Positions 53,145 through 61,904 of a stretch of DNA of 64,000 nucleotides are shown one piece after another. Position 1 is the first letter of the stretch. Each line of letters opens with the position of its first letter. The notes under the pieces are model-generated. The model was not told the origin of the DNA and did not search any database. It was given only the letters and a program-made list of their open reading frames with translations. The translations under genes were made by a program, and so were the position numbers. This DNA comes from Streptomyces brevispora. Lineage in GTDB: Bacteria; Actinomycetota; Actinomycetes; Streptomycetales; Streptomycetaceae. The stretch spans positions 1,736,001 to 1,800,000 of the forward strand of contig NZ_VIWW01000001.1 in NCBI RefSeq assembly GCF_007829885.1, written 5' to 3'.

Positions 53145-54109
53145 TTCTGCGCGGCCTCCGCGATTTGGCGGGTCATGATCGTCGTCAGCTCGTACGCGGT
53201 GTGCGAGGCGGCGACGGACGTGATCTCGGCGTGGTCGTACGCGGGGGCGACCTCGACCAGGTCGGCGGAGACCAGGTTGCAGGAGGACAGCCCGCGCACG
53301 ATTTCGAGGAGCTCGCGGGAGGTGAGACCGCCGGCCTCCGGGGTGCCGGTGCCGGGGGCGTGCGCCGGGTCCAGCACGTCGATGTCGATGGAGATGTAGA
53401 GCGGCCGGCCGCCGATGCGCTGACGCAGCTGGTCGGCGATCTCGTCGACGCCGCGCCGCATGACGTCGGCGGAGGTCACGATCCCGAAGCCCATCTTGGC
53501 GTCGTCGGTGAGGTCCTGCTTGCCGTACAGCGGGCCGCGGGTGCCGACGTGGGAGAGCGCGGAGGTGTCGAGGATGCCCTCCTCGACGGCCCGGCGGAAC
53601 GGGGTGCCGTGGGTGTACTCGGCGCCGAAGTAGGTGTCCCAGGTGTCGAGGTGCGCGTCGAAGTGGAGCAGCGCGACGGGGCCGTGCTTCTTGGCGACGG
53701 AGCGCAGCAGCGGCAGCGCGATGGTGTGGTCGCCACCGAGCGTCATCAGCCGGGCGCCGGTGCCGAGCAGATCGTCGGCCGCGGCCTCGATCGTCTCGAC
53801 GGCCTCGTTGATGTTGAACGGGTTGGCCGCGATGTCGCCGGCGTCGGCGACCTGCGCGAGGGCGAACGGCGAGGCGTCCTGTGCCGGGTTGTACGGGCGC
53901 AGGAGCCGCGAGGCCTCCCGGATCGCGTTGCCGCCGAACCGGGCGCCGGGCCGGTAGGAGACCCCGCTGTCGAAGGGCACGCCGACCACGGCGACGTCGG
54001 CACTGCCGACCTCGTCGAGCCGGGGCAGCCGGGCGAACGTCGCCGGCCCCGCGTACCGCGGGACACGGGAGGAGTCGACGGGTCCGCGCGGCGTGTCGGT
54101 GCTGCTCAT
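53141..54109 (-). CDS. speB: Agmatinase-family ureohydrolase
   Basis: A 322-residue ureohydrolase with all manganese ligands: His128 in GGDHT, Asp151, His153 and Asp155 in HFDAHLD, Asp242 and Asp244 in SIDIDVLDP. It hydrolyses a guanidino group to urea and an amine: agmatine to putrescine, or a guanidino acid such as 4-guanidinobutyrate. Sequence alone does not separate these. The motif HAPGTGTPE is typical of agmatinase-like members. ATG 54109; Shine-Dalgarno is distant (AAAGG). It is first of a two-gene operon with the ThDP enzyme, opposite a PucR regulator. Confidence 0.9.
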
Positions 54110-54235
54110 GGGGTGGTGGCCTTTCCTTCGATTACGCGCTGCTCCGAGTGTGCCGGATCGCCCGGGACGGCACGGAAACACTCGCACGGGTCCACTGACG
54201 ACGCTAAGGGGCGGGGCAGCCGGTCTGAAGTGTAT

Positions 54236-54271
54236 GTTTCATCCATTCTCGCCGCACTGAACGGATGAACC
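54236..54271. promoter_or_regulatory. Candidate PucR operator
   Basis: GTTTCATCC (54236-54244) and GGATGAACC (54263-54271) form an inverted repeat with one mismatch, and CATCC repeats directly before the PucR ATG. The site lies in the divergent region between PucR and the agmatinase operon. Confidence 0.5.
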
Positions 54272-54275
54272 ATCC

Positions 54276-55724
54276 ATGCCGGACCTCCCCGCCGGTCCAC
54301 CGGCCCCGCCCATCCCGCTGACCGAGCTGCTCGCCCGGGAGGAGCTCGGGCTGCGCAGCATCGCGGGGCCCGCCGAGGCGGAGCTGCTGTGGGTGCACAC
54401 CTCGGAGATGGCCGACCCGTACCCGTATCTGCTCGGCGGCGAGCTGCTGCTGAGCGCCGGGGTGCTGCTCACGGACCCGGACACCTATGTGTCCCGGCTG
54501 GTCGAGGCGGGGGCGGCCGCGCTCGGTTTCGGGGTGCGGCCGGTGCACGAGACGGTTCCGGCGGAGCTGATCGCGGCGTGCGACCGGTACGGGCTGCCGC
54601 TGATCGAGGTGCCGCCCGAGACCCCGTTCACGGCGATCGCCCGCGCGGTGTGGCGGCTGATGGCGGAGGCCCGGATGCGCGAGCTGCGCCGGGTGACGCG
54701 CGCCCAGCAGGCCCTGGCGACGGCGGCGGCCAGGACCGATCCGGTGCCGGCGGTGCTGCACCAGCTGGCGGCCCAGCTGGACGGGCGGGCGGCCCTGCTC
54801 ACGGCCGACGGCGAGGAGTTGCACGCGGCGGGCCGGGCACCGGCCCCCGATGTGCGGGCCGCGCTCACCCGGCTCGCCCGGGTGGTCGCGCCCGTCGTGC
54901 GCCCCGCGCCCGCCTCGGCGACCGACACCCTGGGTACCACCCATCTCGCCGCGTACGCGCTCGGCGGCGGACAGGGGCTCGTCCTGACGCTGGCGACGAA
55001 GCGGCGGGAGGCGGGCGACCACACGATCGCCGGGGTCGCGGTGGTCCTGCTCTCCCTGCTGGCCGCCCCGCACCAGGGCGTCGACGCCGCGGGCCGCTCG
55101 GCGGCGCTGGTCCGGCTGCTGCTGGGCGCGGACCCGGCGGGCGTCGCCCCGCTGCTGGGCGGCGCGGAGCTGTGGACGGTGGTGCACGCGCGCCGCGACG
55201 GCGGCCCGGTGGACCCGCTCACCGCCGGGGCCCTCGGAGCGGCCCTGGGCTCGGCGCTGGTCGACGCGGGCCGGGGCCGCGACGCGGTACGGGTGCTGGT
55301 GCCCGGCGGCGACCGGATCACCCCGCAGCCGGGGTGGACGCTCGGCGCGTCCGCCCCCGCCGCGATCACCGCGCTGGACGTGGCCGACGCCCAGGCCGGG
55401 CGCGCCCTCGGCCACGCGGAGGCGACCCGCACCCCGCTGGCCCACCACCGCACGGACACCGGTTGCGGCCTGGCCGCCCTGATCCCGCAGGAGGCCGCCG
55501 AGGCGCACGCCCGCGCCCTGCTGGCCCCGCTCACCGAGACGCTCGCCGAGACCCTGCGCTGCTGGCTGAGCCTGCACGGCAGCTGGGACCGCACGGCGAC
55601 CGCCCTCCAGGTCCACCGCAATACGGTCCGCCAGCGCATCGGCCGGTGCTCGGTGTTGCTCGGGGCGGACCTGGACGACATGGACGTACGCACGGAGTTG
55701 TGGTTCGCGCTCCGGCAGGGGTGA
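54276..55724 (+). CDS. PucR family transcriptional regulator
   Basis: A 482-residue regulator. The N-terminal PucR domain (about 14-130; LLWVHTSEMADPYPYLLGGELLL) and the C-terminal PucR-type HTH (SWDRTATALQVHRNTVRQRIGR, near 445-470) are both clear. The middle is a GAF-like helical region. PucR regulators respond to purine or amine/guanidino compounds, which fits the divergent agmatinase-ThDP operon. ATG 54276 has no clear Shine-Dalgarno but follows the palindromic site directly, so a repressed, short-leader transcript is possible. Confidence 0.9.
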   Translation: MPDLPAGPPAPPIPLTELLAREELGLRSIAGPAEAELLWVHTSEMADPYPYLLGGELLLSAGVLLTDPDTYVSRLVEAGAAALGFGVRPVHETVPAELIAACDRYGLPLIEVPPETPFTAIARAVWRLMAEARMRELRRVTRAQQALATAAARTDPVPAVLHQLAAQLDGRAALLTADGEELHAAGRAPAPDVRAALTRLARVVAPVVRPAPASATDTLGTTHLAAYALGGGQGLVLTLATKRREAGDHTIAGVAVVLLSLLAAPHQGVDAAGRSAALVRLLLGADPAGVAPLLGGAELWTVVHARRDGGPVDPLTAGALGAALGSALVDAGRGRDAVRVLVPGGDRITPQPGWTLGASAPAAITALDVADAQAGRALGHAEATRTPLAHHRTDTGCGLAALIPQEAAEAHARALLAPLTETLAETLRCWLSLHGSWDRTATALQVHRNTVRQRIGRCSVLLGADLDDMDVRTELWFALRQG

Positions 55725-55764
55725 CCTCGCACGCGCCCTGACGATCCGATTCCGGCGACCTGAT

Positions 55765-56118
55765 GTGCCCCGCTCATCCACCCATGGATTATGTTGCAGT
55801 GGCAAAGGGGGACCCACGGCACGGGATTACGACAGTCAGCTGCTGGAATCGGTGGGAGTGCGCCGGCGCAGGATGAGGGACGCTCTCCTGTTCGGCGCCC
55901 AGCGCACGCGGCGCACGGCGGACGAACGGCTCGGGAAGGTGTTCGCGGGAATCGCCATCACAGCCGTGCTGTGCGCGGGATGCGTGGGATGGTCCTTCCT
56001 CCAGCACACCCTGGACAAGCAGAAGGCCGAGCAGCAGAAACAGCAGCGTCAGGCCCAGCAGTACGAGAACCCCACGTCCTCGCCCTCGACTTCGCCCTCA
56101 CCCGGCCCGGCGAAATAG
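55765..56118 (+). CDS. Small single-pass membrane protein, T7SS-locus type
   Basis: The conserved part starts at DYDSQLLESVGVRRRRMRDALLFGAQRTRRTADERLGKV, followed by a TM helix (VFAGIAITAVLCAGCVGWSFL) and a Gln/Lys-rich tail ending in Ser/Pro. Such proteins lie beside eccD in Streptomyces ESX/type VII loci as I remember; an eccD remnant follows here. The start is uncertain: GTG 55765 gives 117 residues, but a possible -10 box TATGTT at 55789-55794 and a GGGGGA before an ACG at about 55816 hint at a later, perhaps non-AUG, start. Confidence 0.7.
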   Translation: MPRSSTHGLCCSGKGGPTARDYDSQLLESVGVRRRRMRDALLFGAQRTRRTADERLGKVFAGIAITAVLCAGCVGWSFLQHTLDKQKAEQQKQQRQAQQYENPTSSPSTSPSPGPAK

Positions 56119-56299
56119 ACACAGCCGCGGGGCACCGGCACCGCCGCCCCGCAACACACCGGGAAGTTCGCGAAGTACCGGCGCGAGGGAAAGGCCACCG
56201 AAGGGGTCTCGCCAAAATTGGGGACCACGGAAGAACACACAGCGCACTTTGCCCAATTGGCCCGAAATTTCGGAAATTTGCGATGATAGGTTTGCGTAA

Positions 56300-57030
56300 G
56301 TGGTGAGCACAGCAATGACTTCCCGGGCGGAAATGAGCCGGGTGACCCTGGTCGGTGAGCGGCGCCGGGCCGACATCGTGCTGCCCTCCGACACCCCGGT
56401 CGGACAACTCCTCCCGGACATCCTTCAGTTGCTGGACGACCGGGCCGCATCGCGGCCGCTGACCCGGCAGTTGATCACCTCCGACGGATCGGCCCTTCCG
56501 CACGACAGCACCCTGGCGTCGGCGGGCATCGGCGACGGTGCCGTGCTCCGGCTCGTCCGGACCCATGCCGCGCCGCCCGCCCCGGTGGTCCACGACGTCA
56601 CGGACCAGGTGGCCGACAGCCTCGACCTGCAGGCCTGGCGCTGGTAGTCCGCGCGCGCTGCGGGCCGGCGCGGGGGTGACGACCGTGGCCTTCGCGGTGA
56701 TCGCCGCGCTGTTCGCCCGCCGCGAGTTCCCGCTCGCCGCCCTGGCCGGGGCCCTGGCGGCGGTCACCGCCGTACTCCTGGTGGCCGGTGCGCTCGTCGC
56801 ACGGCTCGGACGGGGCCACCGCGGCCTGGCGACCGCGCTGCTGTCCGTGTCCGCCGGACTCGCCGTCCTCACCGCCTGGACCGCCGCCGACGCGTACGAC
56901 TGGTCCGGGGCGCTCCGGCTGGCCGCCGTGGCGGGCGCGGTCGTCCTGTCGCTGGCGCTGCTCGGCTTCTTCTCGCCGTTGGGCCGAGGCGGCCTCATCG
57001 GTGCCATGGCCACGGCCGCCGTTTCCGAGC
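56300..57030 (+). pseudogene. eccD: eccD remnant (T7SS membrane component), frameshifted and truncated
   Basis: From the GTG/ATG cluster at 56300-56315 the frame encodes a YukD/ubiquitin-like domain (VTLVGERRRADIVLPSDTPVG) followed by the usual LDLQAWRW, and then stops (TAG 56645-56647). The continuation is in another frame: SPRALRAGAGVTTVAFAVIA, then TM helices of EccD to about 57020. A single extra base near 56645 explains the shift. After about four TM helices the homology ends, while intact EccD has about eleven, so two-thirds of the membrane domain is missing. Upstream there is a perfect palindrome CCGAAATTTCGG (56262-56273). Confidence 0.75.
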
Positions 57031-57139
57031 CAGTAGGTCTGGAGAGCATCGATCCAGGCGTACTCGGCCATGACGGCACCGAGCCGGGCCGGATCCGACT
57101 CGGCGGCGGCAACACACTCCCAGAGCACGGTGAAGGCGA

Positions 57140-57485
57140 CGGCTTCGGCTCGAAGCTGGTGGCCGCCGTCGACGGCGCGAACTCGGACACAGTCGCCGAC
57201 CAGGAGACGGTGGACAAGCTCCTTTACCCGCCGATGGAGATACTCCACCGGGTCGTCCGCACCGACCACACCGGCTTCAACCGCGCCCTCGCCGCCGCCC
57301 TCCAGTGGCACCGGGAATACTGGATCGATGAGACCCGGGCCGGCCTGATCTCGGTCCTCGTCGCCCTCGCGCCGCTCGCCATCGCCTGCTTCGCCCACGA
57401 CGCGGGCTTCCCCATCGAAGTGGAGTCCGACTACCTCCCTGTCGCCCTTCTCGAGCGTTCCTGGGCGGGCGAATTCCCCACGTAG
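57140..57485 (+). pseudogene. Imm49-family immunity protein, C-terminal fragment
   Basis: The frame continuing from the eccD remnant ends in an Imm49-like sequence: FNRALAAALQWHREYWI, then LAPLAIACFAHDAGFPIEVE and SDYLPVALLERSWAGEFPT. It is about 110 residues, whereas the family has roughly 220-300. No start codon with Shine-Dalgarno precedes it, and the DNA between 57020 and 57140 does not belong to either family in this frame. Imm49 proteins protect against polymorphic toxins. Its presence beside a T7SS remnant suggests a decayed toxin/immunity locus. Confidence 0.65.
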
Positions 57486-57569
57486 GACGAGACGGACCAA
57501 TTCCCCACCTGACGGTTCCTGGCTCTTCGGACCGCTCGACTACCGCCATTCAGAAGTGCCGCTCAGCGA

Positions 57570-57760
57570 TCAGCGGAAAGCGGCTTCTCGGAGTCCGAGG
57601 CCGCGTGGACCGGCCGAGTCGGTGCGGATCAGTGTGGACCGCCCGCGCCGGTGGCGCTTGGGGAGCCGACTCAGGGCGAGTTGGGTGGCGGTGATGTGGT
57701 CGGTCCTGAGCTCTTCGACGAGCCGGCGAACGTGTGCTGTGTCCTTCGCCGAGGCCCCTG
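57570..57760 (-). mobile_element. Transposase fragment (IS1380-like)
   Basis: On the minus strand the frame ending at TGA 57570-57572 reads ASAKDTAHVRRLVEELRTD, then LSRLPKRHRRGRSTLIRTDS and a changed tail. The LPKRHRRGR-TL-RTDS motif is typical of the middle part of IS1380-family transposases. No terminal inverted repeats or remaining domains are present; an in-frame stop lies upstream near 57790. It is a relic only. Confidence 0.5.
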
Positions 57761-57827
57761 CGCGCGTCGGCCGGCGCTTGTCCCGTCAGGTTCGCCGGTG
57801 TCCGGAACGCCAGCCGGCATCCACCCG

Positions 57828-58130
57828 TCATGGGCGCAGCTGAGGCTGCTTTCGGCCGCTGCGGCCATTCCGCCGCTTGTCGCGGTGGCTCGCCAGCAGG
57901 AAGAACCCGCCGACGTTGAGCACTCCGAAACACAGGGCGAGAATCAGGCCGAGCGGCTGGCGGCTCCCGGCCAGGATTCCGGCCGCACGAATGATCAGCC
58001 CCAGCCCGAGCGCCATGGCACCCCAACCCGCACGGGTGCCCGTGTTCCGGCGGCGCAGCCGCCCGATGAACCACACGCCGAAAGCAAGGCAGCCGAGACC
58101 GCCCGCGCCCAGAAGCACTACATCGAACAC
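57828..58130 (-). CDS. Small membrane protein of unknown function
   Basis: A 100-residue protein with three hydrophobic helices (VVLLGAGGLGCLAFGVWFI; AMALGLGLIIRAAGIL; LGLILALCFGVLNVGGFFLL) and a strongly basic C-terminal tail. GTG 58130 has GGAGG four to five bases upstream. No family is recognised. It lies at the right end of the decayed region, divergent from the acyl-CoA dehydrogenase gene. Confidence 0.6.
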   Translation of the reverse strand: MFDVVLLGAGGLGCLAFGVWFIGRLRRRNTGTRAGWGAMALGLGLIIRAAGILAGSRQPLGLILALCFGVLNVGGFFLLASHRDKRRNGRSGRKQPQLRP

Positions 58131-58512
58131 ACTCGCCTCCCGTGGGGAGCGTACAGATCGGCGGCCGAGTCACGCGCGTGGATTGCGAGGCGCCTCCCGT
58201 GCGGCGGCCGGTGTCCGTTTCCGGTCGCCGCAGGGCCTGTCGCCTGTGCCCGAGCAGACCGCGGCGACAGCCCGCACGGCGTTCGGACGGCGTTCGGACG
58301 GCGGATGGACCAGAAGCGGGGTGCCGACGACGAGGGCGGTTCCCGTGGACCTCGCCCCCGCAGGCGTGCTCAGCATCACCCTGGACAGCTCCATGACTGA
58401 CGGGTAACTTTTGACCATGGCTGAGCAAGCGCTTAGCCATGCTGTCGAAGTCGAGACACCCGAGGCAGCCGAGACAACCGACACCGCTGACAGCCGACCA
58501 GGGAGGCACCCC
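58131..58512. other. Intergenic region before the acyl-CoA dehydrogenase gene
   Basis: No credible coding frame; GGCGTTCGGACGGCG units repeat near 58278-58302. It holds the palindrome at 58416-58441. An in-frame extension of the dehydrogenase gene back to 58411 would cover that palindrome, but I judge it untranslated leader. Confidence 0.55.
58416..58441. promoter_or_regulatory. Palindromic operator before the acyl-CoA dehydrogenase gene
   Basis: CATGGCTGAGC (58416-58426) and GCTTAGCCATG (58431-58441) are inverted with one mismatch, around AAGC, so the centre also reads AAGCGCTT. It lies 72 bases before the chosen GTG. Its size and symmetry fit a TetR- or GntR-type fatty-acid regulator site; the regulator is not in the window. 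Confidence 0.6.
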
Positions 58513-59670
58513 GTGCGCCGTACGGTATTCAACGAGGACCACGAGGCGTTCCGGGAGACCATCCGCGCCTTCATCGCGGCCGAGGTCGTGCCGGTGTACG
58601 ACGAGTGGTTCGCCGCCGGCGTGGTGCCGCGCGAGTTCTACGGCAAGCTCGGCGAACTGGGTGTCTTCGGCATCAACGTGGACGAGGAGTACGACGGCGC
58701 GGGCATCGACTCGCACAAGTACGAGGCCGTCATCTACGAGGAGACCGCCCGCGCGGGCGTCTCCTTCGGCGGTTCCGGGGTGCACACGCTGCTCGGCCTT
58801 CCCTACATCAAGATGCTCGCCACCGACGAGCAGAAGAAGCGCTGGCTGCCGAAGTTCACCACCGGCGAGGAGATGTGGGCCCTGGCGATGACCGAGCCGG
58901 GCACCGGCTCCGACGTCGCGGGCATGAAGACCAGCGCCAAGCTCTCCGAGGACGGCACGCACTACGTCCTCAACGGCGCCAAGACCTTCATCACCGGTGG
59001 TGTGCACGCCGACCGGGTCATCGTCTGCGCCCGCACCTCCGCCCCGCGCGAGGACGACCGCCGCTTCGGTATCTCGCTCTTCGCCGTCGACACCAAGTCC
59101 GCGGGCTACTCCGTCGGCCGCAAGCTCGACAAGCTCGGTCTGCGCACCTCCGACACCGCCGAGCTGGCGTTCGTCGACGTCAAGGTCCCGGCCGAGGATC
59201 TGCTCGGCGAGGAGAACAAGGGCTTCGGCTACCTCGGCACCAACCTGGCCTCCGAGCGCTGGGGCATCGCCTTCGGGGCGTACGCACAGGCCGCCGCCGC
59301 CGTCCGGTTCGCCAAGGAGTACGTCCAGGACCGCACCGTCTTCGGCAAGACCGTCGCCTCGTTCCAGAACACCAAGTTCGAGCTGGCCGCCTGCCAGGCC
59401 GAGGTGGACGCGGCCCAGGCCGTCGCCGACCGCGCGCTGGAGGCGCTGGACCAGGGCGAGCTGACCGCCGCCGAGGCCGCCTCCGCGAAGCTGTTCTGCA
59501 CCGAGGTCGCGCACCGCGTCATCGACCGCTGCCTCCAGCTGCACGGCGGCTACGGCTTCATGAACGAGTACCCGATCGCCCGCCTGTACGCGGACAACCG
59601 GGTCAACCGCATCTACGGCGGCACCAGCGAGGTCATGAAGTCGATCATCGCCAAGTCCATGGGCCTGTAG
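58513..59670 (+). CDS. Acyl-CoA dehydrogenase (LCAD-like)
   Basis: A 385-residue flavoenzyme that introduces the alpha-beta double bond into acyl-CoA, the first step of beta-oxidation. Features: DEEYDGAGIDSHKYEAVIYEE, the FAD/substrate signatures MTEPGTGSDVAGM and ITGGVHADR, RVNRIYGGTSEVMKSIIA at the end. In that last motif Gly stands where medium-chain enzymes have the catalytic Glu, as in long-chain (ACADL-type) enzymes, which use a Glu elsewhere. GTG 58513 has GGGAGG six bases upstream and gives the family length; an ATG at 58417 would overlay the palindrome. TesB-like thioesterase follows 18 bases later. Confidence 0.92.
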   Translation: MRRTVFNEDHEAFRETIRAFIAAEVVPVYDEWFAAGVVPREFYGKLGELGVFGINVDEEYDGAGIDSHKYEAVIYEETARAGVSFGGSGVHTLLGLPYIKMLATDEQKKRWLPKFTTGEEMWALAMTEPGTGSDVAGMKTSAKLSEDGTHYVLNGAKTFITGGVHADRVIVCARTSAPREDDRRFGISLFAVDTKSAGYSVGRKLDKLGLRTSDTAELAFVDVKVPAEDLLGEENKGFGYLGTNLASERWGIAFGAYAQAAAAVRFAKEYVQDRTVFGKTVASFQNTKFELAACQAEVDAAQAVADRALEALDQGELTAAEAASAKLFCTEVAHRVIDRCLQLHGGYGFMNEYPIARLYADNRVNRIYGGTSEVMKSIIAKSMGL

Positions 59671-59688
59671 AGCGGCTACGTTCTCTCC

Positions 59689-60576
59689 ATGAGCACAGCA
59701 CCTGACTCCCTGCTCGATCTGCTCCAGCTGCTCGACCTGGAGCAGATCGAGCGGGACATCTTCCGGGGCACGAGCCGTTCGGCACTCGTGCCCCGTGTCT
59801 TCGGCGGACAGGTCGCGGCCCAGGCGCTCGTCGCCGCGGGGCGCACCGTCCCCGCCGACCGGACCGCCCACTCCCTGCACTCGTACTTCCTGCGGATGGG
59901 CGACCCGGGCGCGCCGATCGTCTACAGCGTCGACCGCATCCGGGACGGGCGTTCCTTCACCACCCGGCGGGTCGTCGCCGTCCAGCACGGGCAGCCGATC
60001 TTCCACCTCTCCGCGTCCTTCCAGACGTACGAGGAGGGCCTGGAGCACCAGGCGGACATGCCACCCGCTCCCGACCCGGAGACCCTTCCCACCGCCGCCG
60101 AGATGCTGCCTCGCTACGCGGACCGGTTCAGCGATCCGGGTGTCGTGGACCGGCTGATCGAGGCGCGGGCCGCGGTCGATCTGCGGTACGTGGACGCCCC
60201 GCCGTTCGGCACCGTCGGCGAACCGCGCGAGCCCCGCTCGCAGGTGTGGTTCCGTACCAACGGCAAGCTGGCGGACGACCCGCTGCTGCACGTCTGCATG
60301 GCGACGTACGTCTCCGACATGACGCTGCTCGACTCGGTGCTCCTCGCCCACGGGCGCGGCGGCTGGGCGGTCGGCGACGTCGTCGGCGCGAGCCTGGACC
60401 ACGCGATGTGGTTCCACCGGCCGTTCCGGGCCGACGAGTGGCTGCTGTACGACCAGGAGTCGCCGTCCGCGTCCGGCGGGCGCGGGCTGGGCCAGGCCCG
60501 TATCTACACGCAGGACGGCCGGCTGGCGATCACCGTCATCCAGGAGGGCGTCATCCGGGTCCCCCGCGGCCACTGA
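59689..60576 (+). CDS. tesB: Acyl-CoA thioesterase II (TesB)
   Basis: A 295-residue double-hotdog thioesterase that hydrolyses acyl-CoA to free acid and CoA. Family marks: LLQLLDLEQIERDIFRG at the start, FGGQVAAQALVAA, DRIRDGRSFTTRRV and the catalytic Asp in SLDHAMWFHRP followed by GRGLGQARIYTQDGRL. It begins 18 bases after the acyl-CoA dehydrogenase and is presumably cotranscribed, linking it with fatty-acid turnover. The Shine-Dalgarno is weak (GGCTACG), consistent with coupling. Confidence 0.93.
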   Translation: MSTAPDSLLDLLQLLDLEQIERDIFRGTSRSALVPRVFGGQVAAQALVAAGRTVPADRTAHSLHSYFLRMGDPGAPIVYSVDRIRDGRSFTTRRVVAVQHGQPIFHLSASFQTYEEGLEHQADMPPAPDPETLPTAAEMLPRYADRFSDPGVVDRLIEARAAVDLRYVDAPPFGTVGEPREPRSQVWFRTNGKLADDPLLHVCMATYVSDMTLLDSVLLAHGRGGWAVGDVVGASLDHAMWFHRPFRADEWLLYDQESPSASGGRGLGQARIYTQDGRLAITVIQEGVIRVPRGH

Positions 60577-60614
60577 ACAGGACGCCGCGCATCAACTCCG
60601 ACATACTCCCCAGC

Positions 60615-61652
60615 ATGAGCGAGGCGCGTGCTGATGGCGGGGAGTCCGGTACGGGGAACGGCGCGGCGAGCGGTGGCGAGTCCACGTTCACCGTCCTCGT
60701 CGCCGCGGCCGCCAACCTCGGCATCGCCGTGGCGAAGGCCGTGGCGGGGGTGATCAGCGGATCGAGCGCGATGCTCTCCGAGGCGGCCCACTCGGTCGCC
60801 GACACCGTCACCGAGGTGCTGCTGCTCACCGCGCTCAAGCGCAGCGAGAAGCCCGCCGACGAGGAACACCCGCTGGGGTACGGCCCCGAGCGGTACATCT
60901 GGGCGATGCTCGCCTCCGTCGCCACCTTCGTCGGCGGCGCGGTCTTCTCGGTCTACGACGGAGTGCACACCCTGATCGCGGGCGAGGATCTCGGCGACCC
61001 GCTCGTCTCGTACATCGTGCTGGGCGTGGCGTTCCTGCTGGAGGGCTACTCGCTGCGCACCGGGCTGCGGCAGGTGCGCGGGGAAGCCGTCCGGCTGGGG
61101 ACTCCCGCCACTCGCTACTTCCGGCTCACCCCGGACACCGCCGTCAAGGCCGTCGTGATGGAGGACTCGGCGGCTCTGGTGGGTCTGCTGCTGGCCGCGG
61201 GCGGGCTGCTCGGGGGTCAGGTGTCGGGCTCCGGGGTCTGGGACGGTGTCGCGTCGATCCTGATCGGCGCGCTGCTCGTGTACGTGGCCTGGGTGCTCGG
61301 CCGGTCCAACGCCCAGTTGCTGATCGGCCGGCCGGTGTCGCACTCGATGCGGGCGGGGGTGCGGGAGGAACTGCTGACGGTGCCGCACATCATCGACGTA
61401 CTGGAGCTGACGACGCTCATCCAGGGCCCGGCCGAGATCCTGATCGCCGCGAAGATCGACTTCCGGGACGTTGCCAGCGCCGAGGAGGTCGAGTGGGCCT
61501 GCGAGGAGGCCGAGCAGCAGTTGCGGGAGCGGTATCCGTCGATCCGGCGGGTCTATCTGGACCCGACGCCGGGGCTCGAACAGCGGCGCCGGGCCCGCGC
61601 CGCCGGGGGAAACCCGATGGCCGGGCCCGGTGAGGGTGAAGGAGCGGGCTGA
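60615..61652 (+). CDS. Cation diffusion facilitator family transporter
   Basis: A 345-residue CDF exporter for divalent metal ions (zinc, iron or manganese). Six TM helices; the metal-site helix pair shows SEAAHSVADTVTE in TM2 (His and Asp) and VMEDSAALVGLL in TM5 in which the position usually held by HxxxD is ED, an unusual variation. A C-terminal cytoplasmic ferredoxin-like domain (ILIAAKIDFRD to RRVYLDPTPG) follows. ATG 60615 lies 38 bases after tesB. The metal cannot be told; the altered TM5 site may change specificity. Confidence 0.88.
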   Translation: MSEARADGGESGTGNGAASGGESTFTVLVAAAANLGIAVAKAVAGVISGSSAMLSEAAHSVADTVTEVLLLTALKRSEKPADEEHPLGYGPERYIWAMLASVATFVGGAVFSVYDGVHTLIAGEDLGDPLVSYIVLGVAFLLEGYSLRTGLRQVRGEAVRLGTPATRYFRLTPDTAVKAVVMEDSAALVGLLLAAGGLLGGQVSGSGVWDGVASILIGALLVYVAWVLGRSNAQLLIGRPVSHSMRAGVREELLTVPHIIDVLELTTLIQGPAEILIAAKIDFRDVASAEEVEWACEEAEQQLRERYPSIRRVYLDPTPGLEQRRRARAAGGNPMAGPGEGEGAG

Positions 61653-61673
61653 ACCGGGGCCGGACCGGTCGGG

Positions 61674-61904
61674 TCACCAGGCCGGGGCGAGCACCGCGGC
61701 CGCTGCCGCCAGCACGACGAGCGCGGCGTTCAGACCGGTCTGCCTGGCCTCGCCCCGGGACAGGTGCAGGCCCGCCGCCATCACCTGGAGCACCACCAGG
61801 CCGATCGCGGCCGCGATCCCGAGGCCGGGCACGATGCCCGTGAGCGGCGGCAGTACGAGGCCGGCGGCACCAAGGATCTCGACGACGCCGATGGCCCGTA
61901 CCGC
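61674..61904 (-). pseudogene. DoxX-family membrane protein, C-terminal fragment
   Basis: The minus-strand reading AVRAIGVVEILGAAGLVLPP, then LGIAAAIGLVVLQVMAAGLHL, LNAALVVLAAAAAVLAPAW and stop, is the second half of a DoxX-like four-helix protein. There is no start codon: the fragment begins directly after the TGA (61905-61907) of the phosphatase-like gene, in the same frame. The N-terminal helices are lost, apparently by a deletion that joined the two genes. It can only be translated by readthrough. Confidence 0.65.

Noticed and set aside
57550..60573. A 1007-codon open frame on the - strand
   Set aside because: Antisense to the acyl-CoA dehydrogenase and thioesterase genes; its sequence is an Arg/Val/Gly-rich mirror of these. 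Only the transposase scrap at its 3' side, in another frame, is of interest.
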